Of a stretch of DNA of 56,612 nt, positions 1 through 7,831 are shown piece after piece. The stretch covers positions 1-56,612 of the forward strand of contig CASFCH010000045.1 of the NCBI GenBank assembly GCA_949293315.1, read 5' to 3'. This DNA comes from an uncultured Oscillospiraceae bacterium (GTDB taxonomy: Bacteria > Bacillota > Clostridia > Oscillospirales > Acutalibacteraceae). The notes under the pieces are model-generated. The model was not told the DNA's origin. It saw nothing but the letters and a program-made list of their open reading frames with translations, and ran no database searches. The translations under genes and the position numbers were made by a program. Numbering within the stretch: position 1 is the stretch's first letter; each line of letters opens with the position of its first letter.

Positions 1-862
1 ACACCATGTGATGGGCGCGCAGACGGCGTGCGACGCTCTCGCTCAGCGCGTACAGGGTAATTCGGACATCCCGATCGCTGGTCAGATCGCGCGGCGCAGT
101 GGTGCTGTTGCCGATGCTCTTGACCGCCTCGCGCTCCCCGGAACGCATCACCGGAGAGGTATCCAGCCCGTTGGCGAAAAGCCACAGGCGGTCCCCCGCC
201 GCCCCCAGGACCGTGTGCAGAAAGCCCCGGTCCGAACGGGCCAGATCTCCAATCGTCACAATGGCGTATTTTTGCAGCTTCCGGGCGGTGGCGCCGCCCA
301 CATACAGCAGATCCCCCGCCGGCAGATCCCAGATTTTCCGCCGGAAGTCCTCCCGGGTGATCACCGTGGTGGCGTCCGGCTTTTTCAGATCCGAACCGAG
401 CTTGGCGAACACCTTGTTGAACGAGACGCCGACGGAGACCGTCACCCCCAGCTCCCGCCGGATGCGTGTACGGATCTCATCGGCAATCCGAACCCCGCTG
501 CCGTACAGGTCCCGGCTCCCCGTCACGTCCAGCCAGCATTCGTCGATCCCGAAGCTCTCCACCTGGTCGGTGTAGTCGGAATAGATCCCCCGTGCGCGGA
601 CGGAAAACTCGGTATACCGATCATATTCCGGCGGTACAACCACCGCTTCTGGGCACTTGCGCAGTGCCTGCCACAGGGGTTCCGCCGTGCGCACGCCGCA
701 TTGTTTCGCCCGCATATTTTTGGCCAGTACAATCCCATGGCGCTTTTCCGGATCTCCCCCCACGATTACGGCCTTCTCCCGCAGCTCGGGGTGCAGAAAG
801 CACGCGACAGATGCGTAAAAATTATTCAGATCCGAATGCAGAATCAGCCGTTCCACCGCCAT
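1..862 (-). CDS. dinB: DNA polymerase IV (Y-family translesion polymerase), 3' end cut by window
   Basis: Error-prone Y-family DNA polymerase that copies past lesions. The 287 visible residues begin MAVERLILHSDLNNFYASV, carrying the first catalytic Asp in the HSDLNNFYAS motif. The second catalytic block is ESFGIDECWLDVT, and SVGVSFNKVFAKLGSDLKKP is the typical palm/fingers signature. A helix-hairpin-helix-like stretch follows and the little-finger domain is starting when the window ends, so the gene is truncated by the window, not broken. The ATG at 862 lies only 2 nt from the AAGAGG Shine-Dalgarno; GTG at 856, spaced 8 nt, is the likelier true start. It is transcribed alone from an SOS-type promoter carrying two LexA-like boxes (separate entries), as is known for dinB in Bacillus. 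Confidence 0.95.
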   Translation of the reverse strand, partial: MAVERLILHSDLNNFYASVACFLHPELREKAVIVGGDPEKRHGIVLAKNMRAKQCGVRTAEPLWQALRKCPEAVVVPPEYDRYTEFSVRARGIYSDYTDQVESFGIDECWLDVTGSRDLYGSGVRIADEIRTRIRRELGVTVSVGVSFNKVFAKLGSDLKKPDATTVITREDFRRKIWDLPAGDLLYVGGATARKLQKYAIVTIGDLARSDRGFLHTVLGAAGDRLWLFANGLDTSPVMRSGEREAVKSIGNSTTAPRDLTSDRDVRITLYALSESVARRLRAHHMV

Positions 863-870
863 CGCCTCTT

Positions 871-884
871 AGAACATTTGTTTG
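871..884 (-). promoter_or_regulatory. LexA/DinR (SOS) box 1 of dinB
   Basis: On the minus strand CAAACAAATGTTCT matches the Bacillus-type SOS consensus CGAAC-N4-GTTYC at 12 of 14 positions when degenerate bases count. It lies just downstream of the predicted start of transcription and before the Shine-Dalgarno. Binding is inferred. Confidence 0.7.
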
Positions 885-889
885 AATTT

Positions 890-918
890 ATCATAGCACA
901 TTTGTTCTATTTTTTCAA
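890..918 (-). promoter_or_regulatory. SigA-type promoter of dinB
   Basis: Minus strand: TTGAAA (918-913), 17-nt spacer, TATGAT (895-890). The leader is short. One SOS-like box lies between the two hexamers and another at the transcription start, the expected arrangement for LexA repression. Confidence 0.75.
895..908 (-). promoter_or_regulatory. LexA/DinR (SOS) box 2 of dinB
   Basis: Minus strand AGAACAAATGTGCT, 11 of 14 positions of the Gram-positive SOS consensus. It shares the core AACAAATGT with box 1, 24 bp away, and sits inside the spacer of the dinB promoter. Confidence 0.6.
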
Positions 919-981
919 GAGAAAAGATCTGGAAATAGAGCGGTAAAAATTCAACGCGCCGGCGCACGAGCACTTGTCCGG

Positions 982-1018
982 CACACAAAACGGCGCACCG
1001 GATTTCTCCGATGCGCCG
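982..1018 (-). terminator. Rho-independent terminator of darA-holB-ricT operon
   Basis: Hairpin with arms CGGCGCA (991-997) and TGCGCCG (1012-1018), an inner CGGA/TCCG stem and a TTTC-type loop. On the minus strand it is followed by GTTTTGTGTG. It lies 16 nt past the ricT stop codon. Confidence 0.65.
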
Positions 1019-1033
1019 ATCCTCCGTCCGCAC

Positions 1034-1960
1034 TCAGCGGCTGCCGCGTGCGGAGGGCCTCTTTTCTTTTTTGGGCTTGGGGGCCGGCTTTGGAGCGGAT
1101 GGACTCTTGCCGCCCCTGGCGGCATTCTGCCCCGCCTTTTCCGGCGCAGGGCCGCGGAGCGGCTGTACCTCGTCGCGCCGGAACGCGCGCGGCGGCGCAT
1201 CCTCGCTCTGATCCAGCCGGACCTTGACCACACCGCTGATGAGCGAGACATCCGCCACGACGCCCCTCCCCTCCGGCGTATTTACCGGAGTGCCGGCCCG
1301 GGGCGTAATCTTAAGCAGATAGTCATAGGCATTCTGTTCATATTTCAGGCAGCACATCAGGCGTCCGCAGGCGCCGCTGATCTTTGCCGGATTCAGGGAG
1401 AGCCCCTGCTCCTTTGCCATCTTGATGGATACCGGATGAAAATCCCCGAGGAAGGAGGCGCAGCAGAAGGGGCGCCCGCAGATTCCGATCCCGCCGAGCA
1501 TGCGCGATTCATCCCGCACGCCGATCTGCCGCAGTTCAATCCGGGTGTGAAAAATCCCCGCCAGATCCTTGACCAGTTCACGGAAATCCACGCGTCCGTC
1601 CGCCGTAAAGTAAAAGATGATCTTACTGCTGTCAAAGGTGTATTCCACATTGACCAGCTTCATCTCCAGTCCGCGCTCGGCGACCTTCTTCCGCCCGATC
1701 TCCATCGCCCGCTTTTCCTTTTCGCGGTTGATGCGCACCGCCTCCAGATCCTCGGATGTGGCCGCGCGGATCACAACCTTCAGCGGTTTGACGATCTTCT
1801 CGTCATCCACCTCCCGGTTCGGCGTGACGACCTCCCCGCACTCGACCCCGCGGGCCGTCTCCACGATCACCCGGTCTCCCACGCCAAATGGAATGCCGTC
1901 CGGATCAAAATAGTAGACCTTCCCGACATCCCGAAAACGTACCCCGACTACTTGAGCCAT
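1034..1960 (-). CDS. ricT: PSP1-domain protein RicT/YaaT
   Basis: 308 aa, the YaaT/RicT family. In Bacillus RicT works with RicA and RicF in an Fe-S containing Y-complex that assists RNase Y in mRNA maturation and affects entry into sporulation, competence and biofilm formation. The PSP1 domain fills the middle; its Cys-rich signature is visible as ICGRPFCCASFLGDF and SGACGRLMCCLKYE, which hold the cluster-binding cysteines. The C-terminal 35 or so residues are a Lys/Pro-rich disordered tail. ATG start has GGAGG 10 nt upstream. It is the last gene of the darA-holB-ricT operon, the same order as in Bacillus near oriC. Confidence 0.93.
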   Translation of the reverse strand: MAQVVGVRFRDVGKVYYFDPDGIPFGVGDRVIVETARGVECGEVVTPNREVDDEKIVKPLKVVIRAATSEDLEAVRINREKEKRAMEIGRKKVAERGLEMKLVNVEYTFDSSKIIFYFTADGRVDFRELVKDLAGIFHTRIELRQIGVRDESRMLGGIGICGRPFCCASFLGDFHPVSIKMAKEQGLSLNPAKISGACGRLMCCLKYEQNAYDYLLKITPRAGTPVNTPEGRGVVADVSLISGVVKVRLDQSEDAPPRAFRRDEVQPLRGPAPEKAGQNAARGGKSPSAPKPAPKPKKEKRPSARGSR

Positions 1961-1984
1961 AGATGTGAATCCTCCGTCCGTCTT

Positions 1985-2902
1985 TTATCTGCCTGCCGCG
2001 CTGCGCAGCAGGGCGCACAGGCGTGTAATCATCAAATTCTGGTTGGCATTGCGCGCCATACACTCCTCCACCGTGCGCACGGCCTGAATCATGGCGGCCA
2101 GCCGACCGATGGAGCAGTTCCCGGCCAGTGCGCGCACAGTCTCATCCTCCGGCGCGTGCCGTCCGCCGGATTTGGCGATCATCGCCCGCCGGAGCAGCAG
2201 CGTCAGCTGGACGAGCACATCCGCCGTCAGCTGCCTGTCCTTTTCAAATGCCGCCGTACACCGCATGAGCTCCAGCTCCCCCGGCCCGGTCACCGCCGCC
2301 ACCATCGCCGCGGCGATCTCCCGGGCCCGGCCGTCCTCCGCGGCACGTCCGCCGCCGTCAAGCGAGTAACAGGTACAGCGCGAGAGCACGGTCCCCAGCA
2401 GATGCGAGCGGTCGTCGCACGTGAGAATAAAGCGCACATGTTCCGGGGGCTCCTCAAGCACCTTGAGCAGCGCATTCTGCGCCTGCTCGGACATCTCCTG
2501 CGCGCCGAGAAGCACGTAGACCTTCACCGCCGCCTCGTTTGGAAGGACGACGCTGTCCCGCCGCAGCATACGGATATCCTCCACGTGGAGCGACCGCTGA
2601 CCGCCGCTGCCCTGGAGCACCGTCAGATCCGGGTGAGATCCGGCGCGCACCTTCCGGCAGGAAGCGCAGATATCGCAGGGGCGCCGTTCCGCCGAACTGC
2701 AGAGCAGCCCGGCCGCAGCCGTCAGCGCCGCGCGGCGCGCAAGGGCGCCGTCCCCCGCCTCCAGCAGCGCCGCGTGCGGGAAGGAATGCGCCATCAGCCT
2801 TTTTTCAATTTCCGCCCGCGGTCCGGGGAGAACGCCGTCCAGACTGAGCGCCGTCTCTTCCCGCTCCGGGGCCGGGGCGGTCTCTTTCCGTTTTCCAGCC
2901 AT
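1985..2902 (-). CDS. holB: DNA polymerase III delta' subunit
   Basis: 305-aa clamp-loader subunit that helps open and load the beta sliding clamp at the replication fork. Seen: a four-Cys zinc module (C68, C76, C79, C82; CDICASC), the AAA+ helicase-like core with ALLKVLEEPPEHVRFIL, and the SRC motif (LSRC) that in clamp loaders supplies the arginine finger. The P-loop position reads LLEAGDGALARR with no GKT, as expected for delta', which does not bind ATP. No good Shine-Dalgarno precedes the ATG; the darA stop codon ends 1 nt upstream, so translation is probably coupled. The region beyond residue 190 is short and divergent. Confidence 0.92.
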   Translation of the reverse strand: MAGKRKETAPAPEREETALSLDGVLPGPRAEIEKRLMAHSFPHAALLEAGDGALARRAALTAAAGLLCSSAERRPCDICASCRKVRAGSHPDLTVLQGSGGQRSLHVEDIRMLRRDSVVLPNEAAVKVYVLLGAQEMSEQAQNALLKVLEEPPEHVRFILTCDDRSHLLGTVLSRCTCYSLDGGGRAAEDGRAREIAAAMVAAVTGPGELELMRCTAAFEKDRQLTADVLVQLTLLLRRAMIAKSGGRHAPEDETVRALAGNCSIGRLAAMIQAVRTVEECMARNANQNLMITRLCALLRSAAGR

Positions 2903-2903
2903 C

Positions 2904-3227
2904 TTACAGTTTCAGGAACTGTTCGATATCCAGCACAAAGACCGTCGCGCCGCCGACCGTGATCTCCACCGGCTCGGACATGAACATCTCATTCCCGTAC
3001 ATGGGGGAGGGCTGGATCATCTGCTTGCGCTGGCTGCTGAAACGCCTGAGCAGGTCGAGCAGACTTTCCACCTTCTCGTCCTCCACGCCGGCCATCAGCG
3101 TCACGTTCCCGGCCCTGAGCAGGCCGCCGGAGGTGGAGAGCCTGGTGAAATAAAAGCCCTCCTTTGTCATTTCCGACATCACGGCACGGCTGTCGTCACT
3201 GTGCACAATGGCAAATACGAGTTTCAT
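2904..3227 (-). CDS. darA: c-di-AMP receptor, PII-like protein DarA/PstA (DUF970)
   Basis: 107-aa PII-like trimeric signalling protein (YaaQ). Family members bind the second messenger c-di-AMP in an inter-subunit pocket; the downstream target is not settled. Recognised by STSGGLLRAGNVTLMAGVED (the T-loop region), the QPSPMYGN loop and the C-terminal VEITVGGATVFVLDIEQF strand, all hallmarks of the family at its usual length (about 109 aa). AGGGGGT precedes the ATG. First gene of an operon with holB and ricT; Bacillus tmk and yaaR, which flank it there, are absent here. Confidence 0.95.
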   Translation of the reverse strand: MKLVFAIVHSDDSRAVMSEMTKEGFYFTRLSTSGGLLRAGNVTLMAGVEDEKVESLLDLLRRFSSQRKQMIQPSPMYGNEMFMSEPVEITVGGATVFVLDIEQFLKL

Positions 3228-3278
3228 GAAAAGACCCCCTCTGCCGGACCGTTCGCGGACCGGCGTATCTGTATTTCA

Positions 3279-3307
3279 ATTATAAAGCAAAAGCGTCTAT
3301 TTTACAA
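3279..3307 (-). promoter_or_regulatory. Promoter of darA-holB-ricT operon with leader hairpin
   Basis: Minus strand TTGTAA (3307-3302), 17-nt spacer, TATAAT (3284-3279). The -35 box overlaps the last codons of the upstream decarboxylase gene. Between promoter and darA, 3243-3264 form a hairpin (five pairs, an A-A mismatch, three pairs, four-base loop) with no U-run after it, so it looks like a leader structure and not a terminator. Confidence 0.7.
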
Positions 3308-4628
3308 CTTTAATCTTTGCAACGCCAAATTTTTTCAGCGCATGCACACATTCCCTGTCAATCCGTTCCCCGGGCATGACAACCGGGATCGCCGGCGGGC
3401 ACGGGCACTCCACCTGCGCGGCGATCCGCCCTTCCCCCTGCGCGACCGGTACAACCTCCCCCGGGGAGAGCAGCGCGGTGCGCAGATCCATGGCCTTTTG
3501 CGGATGGGGCAGCGTACTGTCCGCCCGGCGGTTATGCGCCGTGACCGGTATTTTTTCCAGCGCACGCAGCAGGATCTCACAGTCGCAATCTTCGGTGGCG
3601 GCGGAGAGCAATAGAATGATCCCATCCTCCGCCGCATACTCCGGCTCCACCCCCAGCGCGCGCAGCAGTTCCCCGCTCTGCGCCCCGCCGTGGGAGAGAT
3701 TGGCGCCGCTGAGCGCGATATGGAACGGATCGCACAGCCCCTCCGGCTGAAGGAAGCCGAGCCCCTCCGCAGCACGGCGCAGCGTGCGCCCGCGCTCCGC
3801 CGCCGCGTGCACTGCCGCCTCCCCGCCGCCGCACAGCCACTCCCGGCACCGGTCGAGGGACTGGAGGATCAGATAGGACGGACTGGTGGACCCAAACAGC
3901 GCCATGGCGGCCTTTGCCTGCGATGCATATTCCGCCCGCCCGATCTGTAAAAAGGCCCCGCCTGTGAGCACTGGCAGCGTCTTGTGCGCGGAGTCGGCCG
4001 ACATCGCCGCCCCCTGCCGCACCGGGTGCAGCGCGGGGTCAAGCGGATAGAGGTGCGCGCCGTGGGCGTTGTCCACGATCACCGGAACGCCATACCGATC
4101 CGCGCAGGTACAAATCCCGCGGATATCGCTCATCACCCCGTAATAGTCGGGCGATGTCACATAGATGGCGCGCGCATCCGGGTGCTCCCGCAGCGCCCGC
4201 TCCACAGATTCCGGCGTCACCCGCCCTGCAAAATACGGTCCCGCGGAGCTGTCCGGATAGAGATAGACCGGATCGATCCCCAGCAGCGCCATCGCGTTGA
4301 CCGCGCTGCGGTGCATCACCCGGGAGCAGATCACCGTTCCGCCGAGCGGTGCGCACAGGCGCAGCATCGCCTGAATACAGAGCGTGGATCCGCCCGCCGA
4401 AAAAAGTGTGCGCGCCGTGCCGAAATACCGGGCCGCGAGCTCTTCCGCCTCCCGCGTAGGCCCCAGATCGTCAAAGAGGCTGCCCGTGTCGGGCAGCTCC
4501 GTCACATCCAGAAAGGCCGCCCGCTCCAGCTCGCCGCCGGCAAGGCGCCCCTTGTGTCCGGGCATGTGGAACGGGACCCTGTTCCTTTTCCGGTGATTCT
4601 TCAGGCACTCATAAATCGGCGCGGCCAT
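3297..4628 (-). CDS. Orn/Lys/Arg-type PLP decarboxylase (YaaO-like)
   Basis: 443-aa fold-type I PLP enzyme of the basic amino acid decarboxylase family, which makes cadaverine, putrescine or agmatine. Seen: PFHMPGHKG near residue 20, the PLP phosphate site SAGGST (77-82), VDNAHGAH with D186 for the pyridine nitrogen and H189, and the Schiff-base lysine K216 in SAHKTLP. The C-terminal small domain is present. Length is close to short Bacillus homologues (YaaO). Substrate cannot be told from sequence. GGGGGG precedes the ATG. It is the last gene of a membrane protein-AEC transporter-decarboxylase operon (gaps 13 and 19 nt) and sits next to darA-holB as yaaO sits near yaaQ-holB in Bacillus. Confidence 0.88.
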   Translation of the reverse strand: MAAPIYECLKNHRKRNRVPFHMPGHKGRLAGGELERAAFLDVTELPDTGSLFDDLGPTREAEELAARYFGTARTLFSAGGSTLCIQAMLRLCAPLGGTVICSRVMHRSAVNAMALLGIDPVYLYPDSSAGPYFAGRVTPESVERALREHPDARAIYVTSPDYYGVMSDIRGICTCADRYGVPVIVDNAHGAHLYPLDPALHPVRQGAAMSADSAHKTLPVLTGGAFLQIGRAEYASQAKAAMALFGSTSPSYLILQSLDRCREWLCGGGEAAVHAAAERGRTLRRAAEGLGFLQPEGLCDPFHIALSGANLSHGGAQSGELLRALGVEPEYAAEDGIILLLSAATEDCDCEILLRALEKIPVTAHNRRADSTLPHPQKAMDLRTALLSPGEVVPVAQGEGRIAAQVECPCPPAIPVVMPGERIDRECVHALKKFGVAKIKVVK

Positions 4629-4641
4629 GACGTTCCCCCCC

Positions 4642-5571
4642 TTATATGGCGCCCGCGAGGGCGATCATAACAGGCATCGTAAAAATGGACAGAATGCTCA
4701 CCAGCGACACGGTCTGGGAGGCCAGGCCCGTATCCTTATCATACTTGGCGGCAAACATGATGGTATTGTTGGCGCTCGGAACGGCCGCCGTAATCACACA
4801 GGCCGAGAGCAGCGTCCCCCGCAGCCCCATCAGGTAAAAGCAACCGATCATCAGCAGCGGCAGCAGGACGAGCTTGAACAGCGCCGTCATATATGCGCGC
4901 GGCCGGGAGAACAGCGTGCGCAGCCGGGTATGCGCCAGATAGGTGCCGAACAGGATCATCGCCAGCGGCGTGTTCAGATCGGCCAGCAGGCTCACCGGCT
5001 CGGCGAGCACCTGCGGCAGGGTCACGTTGGCCAGGAAAAGCGGCAGCCCGATCAGCAGGGAGATGGTCCCGGGATTGATCAGCAGCTTTTTTACCCGGAA
5101 GGGATCGCCCGCCTTGCGCATCAGCCAGACGCCGTGCGTAAAGCAGAACACGTTGAACACCACGATCCCGGCCGAGCAGTAAAACACGCCCTCCTCCCCG
5201 AGGACGGCCCCGGCGAGCGGAATCGCCATATACCCGGTATTCCCGTAGATGCTCGCGTACTTGAACACGCAGTTCTCATCGCGGTCCCCCCGGCGGAAAA
5301 AGGGCAGCGTGAGGGCGATTGCCGCGGCATGGATGATCACCCCGCACAGGCCGGACATCAAAAGTCCGTTCAGGCTCTCCTGCGTCATCTCCACACGCAA
5401 AAAAGACTCCACGATCACGGCGGGAGTCACAATATAAAAAAGCAGATTGTTCGTCAGGCGGGAGGCCTTTTCCGTATAGATCCCCGCCTTGTCACACAGC
5501 AGCCCCGCCAGGACCAGAATGGCCAGCACGGCGACCTGCTGCGCGGCTGTGACCATGTTTTCAATAAACAA
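4642..5571 (-). CDS. AEC family transporter (auxin efflux carrier-like permease)
   Basis: 309-aa polytopic membrane protein with about ten hydrophobic segments in two five-helix blocks, beginning AVLAILVLAGLLCDKAGI and SRLTNNLLFYIVTPAVIVESF, a pattern typical of bacterial AEC permeases that move organic acids such as malate. Conserved helix-break motifs include YGNTGYMAIPLAGAVLGEEG and ACVITAAVPSANNTIMFAAKY. A TTG start is chosen because GGGAGG lies 8 nt before it; an internal ATG five codons on is too far from that site. Cotranscribed with the decarboxylase downstream, so it may move that enzyme's substrate or product (inference). Confidence 0.85.
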   Translation of the reverse strand: MFIENMVTAAQQVAVLAILVLAGLLCDKAGIYTEKASRLTNNLLFYIVTPAVIVESFLRVEMTQESLNGLLMSGLCGVIIHAAAIALTLPFFRRGDRDENCVFKYASIYGNTGYMAIPLAGAVLGEEGVFYCSAGIVVFNVFCFTHGVWLMRKAGDPFRVKKLLINPGTISLLIGLPLFLANVTLPQVLAEPVSLLADLNTPLAMILFGTYLAHTRLRTLFSRPRAYMTALFKLVLLPLLMIGCFYLMGLRGTLLSACVITAAVPSANNTIMFAAKYDKDTGLASQTVSLVSILSIFTMPVMIALAGAI

Positions 5572-5590
5572 ACGTCTTCCCTCCCGGACG

Positions 5591-6544
5591 TCAGCAGCCG
5601 TCTGCCGTACCGGCTTGGGGCGCGGCCGGCTGCTCCCGGCGGTAGGATGAGGCCACCAAAAGATAGATCACGATGAAAAACGGCGCCGCCAAGTCACAGG
5701 GGTTGAGCGGATAGCCGTCGGCGATCCGGTCCCCCATGCCGCACACGAGCATGACCAGGCGCGGAATGCTGACAACCGCGGCCAGCAGCGCCGTCACCAG
5801 CCCGCAGCCGTAGACCTGCCACTGCACGCCCGCGCGCTCCACCTTGGAGTTGACCCGGGCAAACGCGAGGAAAAAGATCATCATAAACGCCAGCATAAAC
5901 AGCTCCAGCAGCAGATCGGAGACATTTTTAAAATTGATCATCCGGATAAAGCGGTTTACCGCGCGCGCGATCGCCCAGAAGACAGGCGCTACCGCCAGCA
6001 CGGCGTAGAGCGCGGCCGACCCCTTTCCGTTCCAGGAGAAGGCAAGGCAGGAAAAATAGGTGCAGGAGATCACGGAGAAAAGGATCTGCGCCCCCTCCGT
6101 CACCAGCTGCATCACCGTATACCGCGCGGTGCCGGATGCGCCGAGCGTACCGCTGTATTCCACTGCGGAGTTTACAAGCGTGTACACCGTGCCGATTCCG
6201 TCCGCCAGAAACGCCACGGCCATCACGGCGGCCATTACGCACAGGGTCCTGCTCCGGCCCTCGCCGGGCATGGGCGTCCTGGCCCCGATGCCGAGATAGG
6301 ACAGGATCAGGATCAGCACTGCGGCAATCCCCGCCACCGTATACAGAAGCGTGACGGTGATATGGTTCCCCTGTGTGAAAAATCCGGTCTCCGGCTCAAT
6401 CAGTCGGATCGTCTGATAGAGCCGCAGGGGGACACAGGAGAGGACCGCCGCCGCAAATATGGCGAAGATCCACATCGGCGTCAGCCGCGGCACGCTGCCC
6501 TTGAGTTTGTTTGCCAAATTCATCAGCCCCATCCATGCTGTCAT
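5591..6544 (-). CDS. Polytopic membrane protein of unknown function
   Basis: 317 aa with about eight predicted transmembrane segments (for example residues 24-45, 70-90, 103-123, 152-172, 180-197, 212-230 and two more near the end) and no motif I recognise. Polar loops are short and no catalytic-looking residues stand out. The first ATG has only a weak GGGA site; ATGs a few codons later are alternatives. First gene of the operon with the AEC transporter and decarboxylase. A protein of this look may be a sensor or scaffold, but function is unknown. Confidence 0.7.
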   Translation of the reverse strand: MTAWMGLMNLANKLKGSVPRLTPMWIFAIFAAAVLSCVPLRLYQTIRLIEPETGFFTQGNHITVTLLYTVAGIAAVLILILSYLGIGARTPMPGEGRSRTLCVMAAVMAVAFLADGIGTVYTLVNSAVEYSGTLGASGTARYTVMQLVTEGAQILFSVISCTYFSCLAFSWNGKGSAALYAVLAVAPVFWAIARAVNRFIRMINFKNVSDLLLELFMLAFMMIFFLAFARVNSKVERAGVQWQVYGCGLVTALLAAVVSIPRLVMLVCGMGDRIADGYPLNPCDLAAPFFIVIYLLVASSYRREQPAAPQAGTADGC

Positions 6545-6678
6545 TTTATTCCCGGTCAGATCATATTCTGTATGGAGACGGACATCCTGTAAAGCCGCCT
6601 CTCACACCTGTATTTTATTATTTTATCCCATTCCGCCGGTAAAAGTCAAGACGGCGGACAGCGGAAAGGAGCGTTTTC

Positions 6679-7665
6679 ATGCGTCAGATCCTCGCACTGG
6701 CGTTCGTCCTGACAGCAGTCCTGCTGGCCGCGCCCGCGATCGCCCTGATCCCGAACACAGGCGATCCGCCTCCCGCACAGGAGGGCGGGGATGCCGTTCC
6801 CCCTCAGGAGGACGACGGAACCTTCCGCGTCCTTCTCTCCGATACGGGCGAGGTGCTCACCCTGAGTGAACGCGACTATCTGGTCGGCGCTGTGTGTGCG
6901 GAGATGCCGCCGCTCTATCACGCACAGGCCCTGCGCGCGCAGGCCGTGGCCAGCTATACCAACGCCTGCCGGATGCGCACCGCAAGCCGAAACGCACCGG
7001 ATCCCGATCTGAAGGGCGCCGATTTCAGCGACAGCGCCGACTCCCATCAGGGATACCTGACCGAGGAGGAGCTGCGCGAAAAGTTCGGCGACAATTATGA
7101 GCGCTATCTGGAGCCCGTAACACAGGCCGTCGACGAGGTGATCGGGAACGTGATCACCTATGACGGGCAGCCCATCACCGCGGCCTTTCACGCGATCTGC
7201 TCCGGCCGGACGGAGAGTGCCGCCGTGATCTGGGGAAAGGAGCTCCCCTATTTGCAGCCGGTCGTCAGCACGGGCGACAAGCTCTCCCCGGACTACGCCT
7301 CCACCCTCGTACTGACGGCCGACCAGTTCCGGGAAAAGGCCGCTGCGCTGGAGGGGGCGGATCTGTCCGGCGAGGCGGCGGGATGGGTCGGCGAGGCCGA
7401 AGTATCCGAATCGCTGACCGTCACAGGGATTGCGATCGGGGGAGAATCCTTTACCGGCGAGCAGGTCCGCGCAGCCTTCGGACTGCGCAGCCCCTGCTTT
7501 ACCCTCACATATACGGACGGCGCTTTTACGTTTGAAGTGTGCGGCTACGGCCACGGCGTAGGGATGAGCCAGTACGGCGCCGACTACATGGCTCGCCAGG
7601 GCAGTACATGGGAGGAGATCCTCACCCATTACTACACGGGCGTTAAAATCGAAAAGCTAAAGTGA
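6679..7665 (+). CDS. spoIID: SpoIID/LytB-type peptidoglycan lytic enzyme
   Basis: 328 aa. SpoIID is a lytic transglycosylase acting with SpoIIP and SpoIIM in forespore engulfment. Seen: an N-terminal signal/anchor segment (2-22), an acidic-Pro linker, then the SpoIID domain with the catalytic Glu (E75) in VCAEMP, ALRAQAVASYT, the FHAICSGRTES metal-site region, and the C-terminal GYGHGVGMSQYGA signature. AAAGGAG lies 6 nt before the ATG. Monocistronic, ending in a strong terminator. Adjacent sequences do not show a convincing SigE promoter. A LytB-like vegetative paralogue is possible, but the length fits SpoIID. Confidence 0.85.
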   Translation: MRQILALAFVLTAVLLAAPAIALIPNTGDPPPAQEGGDAVPPQEDDGTFRVLLSDTGEVLTLSERDYLVGAVCAEMPPLYHAQALRAQAVASYTNACRMRTASRNAPDPDLKGADFSDSADSHQGYLTEEELREKFGDNYERYLEPVTQAVDEVIGNVITYDGQPITAAFHAICSGRTESAAVIWGKELPYLQPVVSTGDKLSPDYASTLVLTADQFREKAAALEGADLSGEAAGWVGEAEVSESLTVTGIAIGGESFTGEQVRAAFGLRSPCFTLTYTDGAFTFEVCGYGHGVGMSQYGADYMARQGSTWEEILTHYYTGVKIEKLK

Positions 7666-7685
7666 TGTGTGTCAAAAGTACCTTT

Positions 7686-7715
7686 GCGCCGGCATATGGA
7701 CCCGGCGCTTTTTTT
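7686..7715 (+). terminator. Rho-independent terminator after spoIID
   Basis: Stem GCGCCGG (7686-7692) / CCGGCGC (7702-7708), 9-nt loop, then seven T residues. Confidence 0.9.
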
Positions 7716-7729
7716 CTGGATATTCCGTC

Positions 7730-7758
7730 TTGTTTTTCGACAAAAAATAGGCTATCAT
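7730..7758 (+). promoter_or_regulatory. Promoter of LCP gene
   Basis: TTGTTT, 17-nt spacer, TATCAT. The leader to 7832 contains a small hairpin, CCCTCT...AGAGGG, of unknown meaning. Confidence 0.55.
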
Positions 7759-7831
7759 AAAAAGGTCCCCTCTCTTTAGCAGAGGGATGCCTTCTGGGCT
7801 TTGAAAACGAAAAACAGGGATGTGAACAACA

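Noticed and set aside
974-2962. 662-codon plus-strand open frame over ricT/holB
   Set aside because: Both minus-strand genes are recognised families; the plus translation is Arg/Pro/His-rich and matches nothing.
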